Positions 34,391 to 45,984 of a DNA stretch of 64,000 nucleotides are shown piece by piece. The position numbers and the translations under genes are program-made. The DNA is from Chloranthus sessilifolius. Its lineage: Eukaryota > Streptophyta > Magnoliopsida > Chloranthales > Chloranthaceae. Where the stretch lies: the NCBI GenBank assembly GCA_021018995.1, contig CM037588.1:81503765-81567764 (forward strand), written 5' to 3'. The notes beneath the pieces are model-generated. The model made no database searches, had not been told where the DNA came from, and saw nothing but the letters and a program-made list of their open reading frames with translations. Within the stretch, counting starts at the first letter, position 1; every line of letters begins with the position of its first letter.

Positions 34391-36045
34391 CAAGATGAAA
34401 CAAAAACATGTACATGACATCAAGGATAACAGGGCATAAACAATGCATGGTAACATATATGCAAGCATATCATGAACAGATATTATATAGCAAAACTAAT
34501 TTGAATAACTAAACCCACATGATTATATAAAACTGTAATTATCATAGTCATTGATATTCATGTATCGAGGCTGAACTAGCATCATAATCATGTAAAGCAT
34601 ACATCAAGTTTGTAGCTTCCTAAGCTGATCTAACACCAACAGTCATAGTAATACATTGAAAACTAGCATGAGCATATATTATACTTCCTCTAAACTCATC
34701 TAGTATTATCATACATACAAATTCATCTACTAATCTATATCAAGTTATCTAAATTAGTTTAACAATAGTTCTAACATAATAACATATGTCAAACTGATCT
34801 TATCGAACTGATATGCTCACAATCATTTAGCGAAACTTTTATTAGTATAATCTGAAACATGCATAATACTTAACTAGCATACTAACCAAGCGTAACTATT
34901 CATATTCATGCATTGAAACTGATCGTATCCTCATTTCCATCTAACTGAATTAGCATTACTGATCTTGCATATTTATACATCATGAAACTAGCATACTTGA
35001 CTGACTGAGTTAACTATTGATTAACGCTGAACTTATCCAAGCTGAACGTATCAAAGCTGCACTATCATGTTCATACTAATTTAAAACTGAGCTTCTTATT
35101 CTTAATTAACAGTTTATCCAAACTGAATTTAACAATGTTGAATATTTTAAGGCTGAATTCATCAAAACAATATTAGCATGGTACTACTAATCATCTTTAT
35201 ATACCATTCTTTTCATCCTTATTTCTTAATCTTAATTCGAGCATATCTTATCCATACCAAATTAAATATCACATTACAGCTGGTAACTATTAATAGGTTA
35301 CTGATATCCATCATGCAAAACATTCCTTTAGTTACTAATATCTATCATCGTCCTCAGAAAATAAAATTTAATCAGATATCATATTTCCTATACACATGAT
35401 TCTACTAACAGTTTACTTAACTAGATGAGAATAAAAAACTCAATATCATTTAGTTCAGAAAAGTCCCTACAACAGTATACATCGAATCTATCTCATTATA
35501 AGCAACTATTTTGTACTTATAGCTTTATTGAACAAAATAATTTTATATGCTATCTAGATGTGAGTGAGCAATTAAAATACAAGTTAGCAAATCACATTCC
35601 CTACCTTATAGCAGGCTTACGTGTAACTGGTTACCCGTGCACGCATGTCTTCAAGCAAACTTGTCATGTGTACAAAATACCTAGAATTTATGGTCATAGT
35701 TTTAGTATTTTTAATGGTTTATTGGGTCAACATAGACCCCAAATATAGACCATTTATGGTCCCAAGTCTCATGGTTAAACTCAGCAAATCATCCCAACAC
35801 AAAACCCTGATAGCGGTGTCACCAAGTGCGTCAGATGCAGGGCTACAGCGGCAAGCTTTGCAGCTGAGCATATTTCCATGACTTGTCACCCATTTTGACC
35901 CCTTAAACGTTGGATTCAGAAGCTTATTCCTTCATGAAAGTTTTAGGGCTTGTGGTCCCCTTTCCAACGCATCAAGAATCGTGCCATTTAGAATTCGGGG
36001 TTAAAAGTTATGATGAAATTACCAAATAGTTGTCTGAGCATACTG

Positions 36046-36300
36046 TTGCCGCGGCAAGCCTGAGAATCTTTCTGCATCTTGTCACTACTTTTTGACCCTT
36101 TAAACATCCGATTTTGAACTTGGTTACTTCATGAAAGTTGTAGGGCTTGTTTGCCCCTTTCCAACGCATCATGAATCGTGACATTTGGAGTTTGGGGTCA
36201 AAAGGTATGACCAAAATACCAAATAATGTTCAGTGCATATTGTGGCCACGGCAAACCTGAGTACCTTGCCGTGGCAAGCCTGTAAAGTTGCCGTGGCAAG
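36046..36300. promoter_or_regulatory. Element G 3' LTR palindrome copies (TTGCCGCGGCAA)
   Basis: A perfect 12-bp palindrome at 36046-36057 and diverged copies near 36237, 36268 and 36291 (TTGCCGTGGCAAGC). They are embedded in a duplicated stretch of about 195 bp (TTCATGAAAGTT…ACCAAATA). Confidence 0.65.
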
Positions 36301-37009
36301 CTTATCAGGCCAGGCTTGCTGGGTGTTTTCTGCTCCACTTTGGCTTCTTTTCCTCATGTAATTGGATGGGTCTTTGATATATATATCAAGCTTATATATT
36401 GTATATATATTACACAAAAATTGGATATATTATCTAAACTAACTAATGAAACGGACCTAATTTAGGGAATCTGTTCGTTTATGGCATACCTTTCGGAGGA
36501 CTCATGGTGACGATGTGATAACGTCGAGTGTGTGTCAGCATCAGAGCTTGTAAGAACTCGGTCATCAAGAAGTCTCCGATAGAGATTGCCTTTAAAAGAC
36601 GCTAACTCGAATTGCAGGTCACACGGTGATTTATATTTCTGAAACCAAGGTTCGAATTCAATGGTTTGAAGAGATTAAATGGAGAAATGGGTTTGTAAAG
36701 CTAGCAGAAGAGTTTCATCTTTATATGATTTGCTTTAATGGTTGAGCAAAGCAGGGAATGGTTGCTAAGAGGATGTCCTTCAAAGCCCGTAGTAGGAAGA
36801 AGAAAGGAGTTGTTGTTGGCAAATTTTATAGTGGATTTGCTTCCACTTTGCATGCATTGAGTCTAATAGTGACTCATGCTCTCGTGGAGTCTGCTGGCGG
36901 AAATAGTATTACAAGCCTTATAGGCTTGGCTTTTGTGTACTGTCATCATAAGCTTTTGATTCTATACCCATATAAGCCAAAATAGGCTTATCTTTTATTC
37001 AAAGCTTAT

Positions 37010-37014
37010 ATACC
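37010..37014. other. Target-site duplicate of element E (ATACC), left
   Basis: ATACC directly before TGTTAAGACC, repeated at 50322-50326 after CCGCCAACA. Confidence 0.92.
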
Positions 37015-39546
37015 TGTTAAGACCTGAAAAGTATCACTTTTTACCCCTTAACTTAACCCTTGATTAGACCCATAGCCACCTAATAAGTCCTTGTTAAATG
37101 TTTTATGTACGTAGTACCCAGCAGTGAAATAAGGCCAGGAATCCTACTAAAAAGCCTGTTTTGGCACCATAAGTCCCTCAGAAGGATGAAGTCTGAATCC
37201 AGACCTGAAAATGAGCCTCGCACAGTCCAGCTGAGCTTCCCAAGACTCTACAACAACTTCTCGTGCAGATGATTGACTGAAGAGCTTCAGAAACATAAAC
37301 TCGTGCAGCTCTCCTGAAGCTCAAGAATAGAACACCTTCGCAGTATCGCGCAGTTCAAAGCAGACTTCTCTCAACCACGCACAGTTCACTCAGAACGGTT
37401 GAGAAGAGAGAGCTTCAGAAGACACCTCGCACAGCTATCGCGTAGTCACCGCGAGATGCAACTATCAAAAGAGAACTCCTCGCGCAGTTCTAGTGCCATT
37501 CAAGAAGAAAGCATCCTTACGAAGGCAAAGCCACCCTTGTGAAGATCAGTTAAGACATGGAACTTTGCGCAGTTCAGAACTCATCAAAGCCTCGCGAGGT
37601 GACTCGCGAAGCCCAGTGAAGATAAGTGCTCGCGAAGTTCTCGCGCTATTCAAATCTATCTTTGCAAAGATCAACCTCGCGACTGCTTAAGCTCCAACCC
37701 CGCGACATCTAAGGCTCTGATGTCCACTCAACCTCGCGACTGCCTGAAGAGCAAACCAAGCCAACCTCGCGAAGGCAGAAGCTTCAATTTTAAATCATCC
37801 TAGTGAAGAACAAAACCTACCACGCGACAAGTCTGGGAAACAATGGCTACTTAGCGAAGCTCTGAACCTCAAACTTCCATCTCTTCAGCTGAGGACTTTC
37901 TGGGAATTTCCAGCAATTAGGGCATGCACTCCCACACTCAAATCTCTGTGCACGCGCCCTAAGGCATCAAAGGATTACTGTTCAGCCAGGTGGCATCGTT
38001 AAAATTAGGGTTTCCTAACCCTAATGCGCTGCCACACCACTACTATAAATACCCACACTTAGCTTAGGTTTGGAGAACTTAGACTTTCTTTTCTTTCTAC
38101 ATCCTGGAATAGCTAGGAACCCATCTCATTTCTGGGAGACCTGATCTGAGATCATTTAGTTTTTCTTTTTGTAGTTGTAAGTAGCTTTCTTTTTCTCTTT
38201 CCTTCTCTCCATAGTCCAACACTTGCTGGCTATGTCTTTGTGTATTTTAAACTAGATTAATGAAAGTTCTGTAATAAGATCTATACTTTGTGGGATTTGT
38301 GATTGAATGTGAGATGCTCTGTGCAAGGCTGCTGCCTTGTGATCCCCCATTGCTTTGGCTGTGTTTCAAAGCAATAGAGGACTGATTCTAAGGGCCACTC
38401 AGATCCAAGTGACTTGTGTGTCTGGGCTATCATAGTCCTATACAGCCTTAGCCCCACCACAGGACCCACTAGATATGAAATCCCCATGGGAGCTTGAGCT
38501 GGTAGCCTTGTGACCATGGTGGTAGCAGCGATATTCTTGTTTTGTCTTCGGCTCCGTGAGGAGGATAACCTCTAGGATAGTCTGTGACCATTTAAGTGGA
38601 CATATTATAGCCTTAGGGTGATTCTAATCCACCGATCCAAGATGGATCCTTCTTCTTTACACCTGAGCTTGTAGAAGCCTGGTGGGAGATTGTACAGAGG
38701 CAGACTCCCCTATATTTGTATAGATCCACCATCAGATGTTGGATCTGATTTGGTTATAGAGATTGTCGGCTGGTGACTGGAGCATTATAGCCTCACTCAA
38801 GCAATGGACAGCTAGATCGAAGGTTGTACTCAATCTCTTGCTGGTTCTATGTGTCTGGGCTATCATGGTCCTATACAGCCTTAGCCCCACATATAGAGCT
38901 TTAGAGGTTGAGGTTCCCTATGGGTTCTTGAGCTGGTAGCCTGGATGAAATAGTGTCTGCAATGATTTACTGGTTATGTTTTGACCCATCCCTGGATAGT
39001 GGTTCCCCTATGGGATAATCTGTGACCATTTGAGTGGACAGGTTATAGCCTTAAGGGTGGAATCATGGAAGAGTGATGGGTTGAATCCTTTCTCCTCAGT
39101 GGTGATAATGTAGCCACTAGATAGGATTTCTATAGCATCAGATCTGAATCTGAGTTATAAAACTCCTCTGATCTGGGTTCAATAACATACTTCTCACCCT
39201 TTTATATTTATTTTCTACACTCCATCCATCCTCTCAACCCTTTCTGTAGTTTAGACATTAGAATACTTAGAATAAGTGACCTTAAACTCCCCTCCTTTTA
39301 GGATTGCCAGATCTGTAGTCAGATTTGGAGGGACTACTAGAGATGGCTCCTTCGGAGCTGTAGATCACCTTTCCCTGTGCGACAAACTCTTACTTATCAA
39401 AACTTGCTACAATGGACCCTGTATCTTGCAGGTTTAGGATTTCTTAGTTGTGCTGATTCCATCTCCTGTTTTACACTTTCTTTGATTTTCAAATGACTTT
39501 CACCACCAACCAATAAAGTAAGCACACACTCAGAAATCCGCCAACA
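37015..39546 (+). repeat. Element E 5' LTR
   Basis: 2532 bp, TGTTAAGACC…CCGCCAACA. It has a motif array at 37205-37830 and a TATAAATA box at 38044-38051. Downstream are repeated modules such as GTGACCATTT…GGACA…TTATAGCC and CTATACAGCCTTAGCCCCA (twice each), shared in part with element D. Confidence 0.95.
37205..37830 (+). promoter_or_regulatory. Element E 5' LTR motif array (CTCGCGCAG / CTCGCGAAG) with TATA box downstream
   Basis: About 20 copies of CTCGCGCAGTT, CCTCGCGAAG and variants, with palindromic core TCGCGA or GCGCGC. Spacing is irregular. The TATAAATA box at 38044 lies about 200 bp further on. The same word recurs inside the element at 41800-41985. Confidence 0.75.
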
Positions 39547-39552
39547 AGTTTT

Positions 39553-39570
39553 TGGCACCGTTGCCGGGGA
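39553..39570 (+). other. Element E primer binding site (Asp tRNA)
   Basis: TGGCACCGTTGCCGGGGA, one change from the classic Athila TGGCGCCGTTGCCGGGGA complementary to Asp tRNA, six bases inside the LTR. Confidence 0.9.
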
Positions 39571-39918
39571 AAGATGATCTATTAGTAGACCCTTAGTTTT
39601 TGTATTCTTAGTATTCTTTGCACATGTGAATAATTGATACTGCTGACATAATTTTGTATCTTTCTTGCAGATCTAGACAGCAGCAGTGAAGGATAGTTGG
39701 ACTGCAAGTGGAGCTTAGCTACCTCTGTTTGCAAACTCTCTGACTTTTAAAGCTCTGTCTATCTTTCTTAAAAAAATTTCTAGCAGTATCTAGGATAGTT
39801 TTAAATGTATTCTTTGAATGGCTGTAATCTAGTTAGATAAATTTGTTAGTTGTACAATTATTCTTTTGCAATGTGCCTGTAAGAAGCTTTCCTTGCTGTT
39901 GGTGTGCTTGTATGCTAG

Positions 39919-41442
39919 GGAGGAGATCCTCACTCGCTAGAGCCTCTTAACCCTGAGTTAGAAAGGGGAAGGAGACTTAGAAGAGACAGGCACACCACAG
40001 GAGAGCCCCAAAGTGAACCTGTGACAGTAATTATGGGTGAAGAACAATCCAGAACCCTCAAGGAGTTGAATGCTCCGGATGACTATAACTCCCCTTTTAG
40101 CATTCAATTTCCTGATGTTCAGGGGAACTATGAAATAAAAACTTCAATCATCCAGATGCTGCCACCTTTCCTTGGGCTTAGCAAGGAGGACCCTTACAAG
40201 CATATTGACCAGTTCTTGGCCTTGTGCACCACTTTTAATATCACTGGTTTGGGACCTAAGGCTACTAGGCTCAGACTCTTTCCCTTCTCTCTGAAGGATA
40301 GGGCCAGTACCTGGCTGACCACTCTTCCCAACATTAGCATTGCTTCATGGAACGACCTGCAGACCAAGCTCCTAACCAAGTTCTTCCCTGAGACCAAAAC
40401 TAGCCAGTTGAGGAAAGAGATTCTTGCGTTTGCTCAATCCCCAACTGAGGATTTTAACCAGTCCTGGGATAGGTTTAAAGAGATGCTCAAACAATGCCCC
40501 CACCGCAAGATCCCAGAGTGGTAGCTTGTACAAAGCTTCTACAATGGTATTGATGAAAAAAATAGAGATATGGTCGATGCCTCTTGTGGTGGATCCTACA
40601 TGCACAAGACTGCTGAGGAGGCATGGGAATTGTTTGAGGTGATTAGTGAGAATGCTTTTCAAAAGCCATCCCTGGCAAGAACTAGTCAGGAATCTGAGTC
40701 AAAGGTGGGGCCTGCTGCTGGGTCAAAAGGAAAAGTTTATGAGGTGTCTGAGAACAATGACCTACAGCTACAGATGGCAAACCTCTCTATGAAGTTCGAC
40801 AAATTATTGACTGTGATGCAACCCAGAAGGGCTGCTCATGTGGCGGAGGCATGTCTGATATGTCAGTCCCCACAGCACATAGTGGAGGAATGTCCATCTG
40901 CAGGGCAATTTCCTGAATTGGTTTTGAAACATGCTGCTGCTGCTCAATCTTATGGCCAGCAACAATCTGGGGGCTACAATAGGTAGCCATATGGATTCCA
41001 GCACCAAAATGCTGGTTACCAATGGAGAGACCACCCAAATCTGAGGTGGAGGCAAGACAACTACATGCAGCCCCAGCAGATGTTGGCCTTACCACAAAGG
41101 CCACAGCAGCAGTTCAATCAAGGGAATGCCCCTAGGTCTACCTTCCAGCACCATTAGCAGCCATATCAGCAGCAAAATCAGTTGGTCTCATCCCCTTCTC
41201 ATCCTAAAAATGTTTCTTTTGAGTCTGGACTTCATTGCAAAACTTGGGTTCCTTGGCTCAGACTGTGAACTCTCATGGTCAGAGCATCAAAAAGATGGAA
41301 GAGCAGATTGGCCAACTAGCGAATACCTTAGCCAAAAGAGAAGAGGGAAGGTTGCCCAGTCAACCAGTGGTGAATCCCAAGGGCCAATTTTTGATTGGTG
41401 AAGGATCCTCAGACCCTGAAGGGGATCTTTCATTGAATTGAT
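39919..41442 (+). pseudogene. Element E gag (Athila type), with stops and a frameshift
   Basis: The frame is open from 39919, and its first codons (DPHSLEPLNPELERG) look like an Athila gag N-terminus, so translation probably began upstream in the ancestor; the first ATG now is at 40033. The capsid core includes FLGLSKEDPYKHIDQFLALC, RLRLFPFSLKDRASTWL, FFPETKTSQLRKEI and FNQSWDRFKEMLKQCPH. A TAG at 40522 interrupts before VQSFYNGID. A zinc-knuckle remnant reads CLICQSPQHIVEECP, with CLIC…H…C spacing. After stops at 40984 and 41155 a frameshift leads to the C-terminal helix IKKMEEQIGQLANTLAKREEG, typical of this family just before protease. Protease is absent. Confidence 0.88.
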
Positions 41443-42259
41443 GATAAGAACTGTGCACCTTTGTATAATATATACTTTACAGTTTAGAGGAATTTGTAGC
41501 AATCTTATTGGGATCTGAGTTTAGTGCTTTATGCCTACTTTTATTCCTGTTCCCCTTGTTTGCTAATATCAAGTGATTGAATGATAATGGTAGTATTTGA
41601 ATGCTTTTCATGATGTGTGAATTTAATGCTTTGAGAGTATGGGAATTTGTGAATGCTTTATAATGCTTATGGGTGTCCCTGGAAGAGAGACTGTGAGAGA
41701 ATCCACCCACAAAGTCAGGATCAAAAGGCTGACTAGTGGGTGAGTGAATTCTAACTCTGTTAAGCCATCGCAGGGTGGTTCTGAATAATGGGTTTGGTCC
41801 CCTCTCGCACAGTTCATAAAGAACTACCTTGTTTTGCTGCCGCGAGCTTCAGATATAACTGGGTGGGCTGCCTCGCGCAGTTTAAATGAACATCTAATCT
41901 CGTGACCCATTCATGCCCATCCAGCGAGCGGATATTTTCAAAGCGCGCCGAGCCTCGCGATTTTTAAATCCCACCCCGCGCTGCTTTTCTTTACTACTTT
42001 CTCTTTCCTCTCCTGCCAGTGAAACCCTAGCTCCCATTCCTCTCAATCTCTCTCCTCCAGCTTCCTGTCTATAGTTCATTGCTCACTTTGAAATTTTGGA
42101 TTTTTGTTCTTAAAGCTTCCATCAACAGTTGCCCCCTGCTAGGAGCTCTTGTGATCTACCCTGCGTTAAATTGAACAGAACCTTAGCTTTTAGGGTTAGA
42201 CTCAGCTCTTAATCTTTCCTTTCCAAATTTCAACTGCACACTCACCAAGGAGAATCTTG
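41443..42259 (+). promoter_or_regulatory. Element E spacer where pol is missing, with internal motif array
   Basis: No pol sequence is seen. From about 41800 to 41985 the element's own LTR word returns: CTCTCGCACAGTTC, CCGCGAGCTTCAG, CCTCGCGCAGTTTAAA, TCTCGTGACC, GCGCGCCGAGCCTCGCGA and CCGCGCTGC. The array ends about 275 bp before the ATG of the extra ORF. There is no clear TATA box, only TTTTTAAATCC near 41962. The position relative to the ORF is the same as in elements A and B. Confidence 0.55.
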
Positions 42260-45200
42260 ATGGCTCCTAAAAGTGCACCTGTGAAGAGAGCCAGGGACCA
42301 GGCCACCGTGGAGCCTGTCCCTAAGAAAGCCAAGTCCTCTACGGCATAACAAAAAGGGAAGGAGCTGATTCCTGAGGTGACTGTAAAAGCACCTGATTAT
42401 TCTACTCCCTCTGAGCTCCTCATTTCCGTTCCCTTAGAACCTGAAGCCATTTTTGATATATCGTTCTTCGAATCTGAGCCGTTGTCAGCTCCTGCCATCG
42501 AGTTCTTGCGAAAGGCTGGTTTGTTCCCCTTGATGCAAATGATTCTTGTACTAGCCTATCCTAGGTTAGTGCAACTCTTTTACCAGCACCTTAGGGTCAA
42601 ACCTGACACACATGGGCAGCCAGGCCTCCTTATGTTAGTTGAAAATTTTGAGATGCTGCTTCACCCAGCGTTGATTGCTGAAGTCTTGGGCATCCCTGCC
42701 ATTTTTTATCCCAACTGCAGTTATGGTGCCCCTGTGAATGCCCCTCTCGATACCATTGCCCAGGCCATTACCAGAGGCTTGAAGGTCACGGGGGACTCCA
42801 TCAGAAGAAGAGATTTGGATCCCAAGCTGTTGTTCATCGATCAAGTGCTAAGGAAGAATATCTACTGCTCCGACCATCAACAAGAAAGGAGGACACCAAT
42901 TGTTGATGCTCTCTATTCCTTCTCTCTGGGCCACGGATTTAATGCTGCATGGTTGATTTTTGAGGCCATGAAAGATATGATGGTGAATCTTGGTTTGCAA
43001 AAGAAGGTCCACACTCTCCCCTACAGAAGACTCATCCCCAAATTACTTCTGAAGGGAGGATACAAGATACCAGTGGGGGAATTATCTGCTGACGTCACTC
43101 CCACCACTTTTGCCAAAAGATAATAGGGGATCAGCAGAAGTCTAATGGATCCCCAGAAGAAGAAGAAGAAGGCTGAAGCTTAGAATGTTTCCGAGCAGGG
43201 AGAGGGAGCTGCTGTGGCAAAGGCCACCCCTGCCCCCAAAAAGAAGGCTAAAGCCCCTGCCCCAAAGAAGGTGGCGCGAGTCCACCTCCGCTCGCAGCAA
43301 TCCCTCCATCCACCACACTTGCCTCTCTACTAATTTCTTCACCTATTCCATCTCTCCTTTCCCTCTTATCTCCCTTTTCCATTCCACCCCATCGTGATTC
43401 GCTCGGGTGGAAAGTGTCAACCCCATGACAACACCCCTTCACCCACCTTACGACCTCAGGCATCCTCCGACCTCAACCACAGCGGCCCTCCCTTGATAAC
43501 CTACCTTAAAAAGAAAACCTCTCACACAACCCCTGCCTTATCTCTCCCACTTCCACCTTCACTGTCACTCCCACAGACACCCCCCATATTGACCAACCCC
43601 TAGTCCAACCCCTCCCACCTACATCTTCCCTCCATGATCTGGACTTTAACCAAGCCACCACTTCAGGGTATCAGGCCTTCATGACTACCTTGCTTGATAC
43701 CTTGCCCACCCATGACATCCCTCTCCCAAATTCACCACTCCCTTCCCCACATCACTCCCCAGCCCTTTCACCTTCTCCCCTACCACTTTCCATCATGCCC
43801 CCACTTCCCCTTTCCAACCAGTTCCCTCCTATCCTCATACTCCACCCCAACCAACCTCAGATACCCTTACCCATATCCTTTCCCTCTTACATGACATCCA
43901 ATCCCAACTCTCCAACACCACACAGACCCAAGCCCAAATGCAAATGGATATCACCAACATACAATCCACCCTTCAAACATTGACAACCCCAATCGTCCCT
44001 ACACAACCTCCTACCACCCCATTGACCCAACCCCCTTCCACCTCTGACTCCACAGTTCCAACAGACCTCACCCACTTTGACTTACCGACAGCCTTCACCC
44101 CCCCAGACACCATACCCTACCACTCCTTCCCCTCTCTATGTACCCCACCCCCTCTAATACTACCTCCACCTCAATTTACCAACATTTCTACCCAAACTGA
44201 CCCTATTCCCTTCCCTTCCACCTTTCCCATTCAACCCCACTTATTTACAACCCCATCCCTTCCATTTTAACCCTTCACCATTCCATTCGTCCCTTACCCA
44301 GACCCATCCACATCCACTGCCCTTCCTTCATTTCACTTTCCACCCATACCTTTCATTCCACATCTTCTCCCACCCCCTCCTCAATTCACTGACCATTCAA
44401 CACAGACTACCCCAGCCACTTCCACCCCTTCTCTTGACTTCATCCTTACACCACCTACTCATCCCCCCAGGATCAATCCTCTTCTGCTTCTTCCACTCCA
44501 TTTCTCCCCATCTTACCCAGACACTCCTATTACACCCCCCCTACTTCACCCTCCTCCATTCCATGTGGGACAATGCCTATATCAAGAGGGAAGTTCTCAA
44601 TGGCATGGCCCAACTCCGCCAAGCCATCGAATACCCCTTGCTGCAGAAACTTAATGACTTAAAGCTTGCTCACCGCGAGCAGCTGAGAGATATTTCCAAA
44701 GGGTGGGAGGCAATTTTGGAGACCCTAAACGCGAACAAGGCTGCGGCAACATATTACAGAATGACTACTGAGATTGAAAAAGCCAATGCAGAGAGGGCGA
44801 AAAAGCACAACTGGTTATTAGAGAAAAAATTGAACAATGCTCAGGAGATCAACTGACTCAGTAAGGAGCTTGCAGATACCAATCTCCTGTGGGCTAATAA
44901 GAAAATTGAGATCTTGGAACAGAGAGTTGGCTTCCTACTTTCCCAACCCATACAGGCCACCCCTCTCGCCACAGCTCCCCCTGAGGCCCCATCTTCTTCC
45001 ACTGCCCCTACCCCAACACCTACACAATCTGTTCCCCCACCTCCCACAGCCCCAACTCAGGTACCTCCTCCTGTTCCTCCTCAAATGCTACAGTACCTAC
45101 ACAACCTGTTGCTCCTGCTCCAGTCCCTACTGCAGCTCCTGCTCCTGTCTCAGTGCCCCCCCTTGTTCCCTCTCCTGCTCCCATAAGAAAACGCACTCCT

Positions 45201-45984
45201 TCTAAGAAAACTCCCACTTCCAAAAGAGCCACAGCAGCTCAAAAAGGAAAAAGGTCGGCCCCTCCATCCCCACCTCCAATGGTCACCAGAGCTTCTGCTC
45301 AGGATGATCCCCCAGGTCGCCTACTTTCCAAAGAGGAACGCAGGTAGGCTGCTGCTGCCGCCCTTGGATTGGATCCCACTGAGCTTTTTCCTTCTGACTC
45401 CGACTCTGATTCTGCACCACCACAGGATCCCAGTGCCCCCACTACTGCTGCTGCTCCTTCATCAAGCCCTGCTGAACAATCCTTTCCTCAGCGAAGGAAG
45501 GTTGCTTCCAAGAGGACTACTCCCCCAAGTGGCTCTTTGAAAATTAGCAAAGACACATCTGCCCAGTCTTAGGAGGCACCACCACTAAGCCATCCCGCGA
45601 AAGGGAAGAGCCCTGCCATTCCTGCAGCCAAAGTACAAGAACCATCTTCTGTGGCTCCCCCTAAACCAGTGAAAGGGAAAAGTCCTCTCCTGCCTCAGGT
45701 GAAAGCAAAAGCTAAATCCCCTGTTGTCCCTCCTGAGCCAACACCAGCCCCAATCCCCTCTTATTCCCCCTCCGGCCCAGCAAGGGCAAGCCTCCAAAGG
45801 TAAGGGCCCCAAAGGAAAATCTCCCACCAAACCCCCTGAGCCAACCACTGATAAATCTTCAGAGATCCCTCTTGAACCAAAGAAGAGAAAAATGAGGGTC
45901 AGAGCTCCAACCATACCCAAAACGGCCGACCAAAGAAAGGCAGAGAGAGATCGAAGGAAGAAAGAGGAGGAGGCTTACCTTTAA
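42260..45984 (+). pseudogene. Element E extra ORF: plant transposon protein domain, proline-rich tract, coiled coil, basic tail
   Basis: ATG at 42260 opens a basic N-terminus (MAPKSAPVKRARDQ), a TAA at 42347, and then the conserved domain to 43123. Landmarks are YPRLVQLFYQHL, DPKLLFIDQVLRKNIY, ALYSFSLGHGFNAAWLIFEAMK and LPYRRLIPKLLL, each aligning with the extra ORFs of A and B. A lysine-rich stretch (KKKKKAEA, APKKKAKAPAPKK) follows TAA-TAG. Then come about 1.3 kb of proline/threonine/serine-rich sequence with many stops, a helix (44575-44910, MAQLRQAIEYPLLQKLNDLK) with coiled-coil character, and a basic proline-rich tail with PSKKTPTSKR and EPKKRKMRVRA, nuclear-localisation-like. If it was once a single protein it exceeded 1000 residues. 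No catalytic motif is recognised. Confidence 0.65.

Larger units (their letters stand above)
33526..37014 (-). repeat. Element G 3' LTR, first part
   Basis: Matches 53829-57358 closely. It begins TGTGACAGCCCGAC and is cut by element E at the ATACC duplication. In the intact right LTR the site reads AAGCTTATATACCAAGTTAG, which confirms the empty site. Confidence 0.94.

Noticed and set aside
36758..36985. 75-codon ORF in the G LTR, repeated at 57100-57294
   Set aside because: The second copy changes frame and end after small indels, so the protein is not conserved between the two LTRs.
43681..44270. Several overlapping proline-rich ORFs on the plus strand
   Set aside because: They are products of the G-poor low-complexity tract, which keeps many frames open; no frame is favoured.
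42260..45984. Envelope-like protein in element E, since Athila elements often have an env-like ORF here
   Set aside because: I see no signal peptide or membrane segment. The ends are basic and nuclear-like, and the domain matches those of the chromoviruses A and B.
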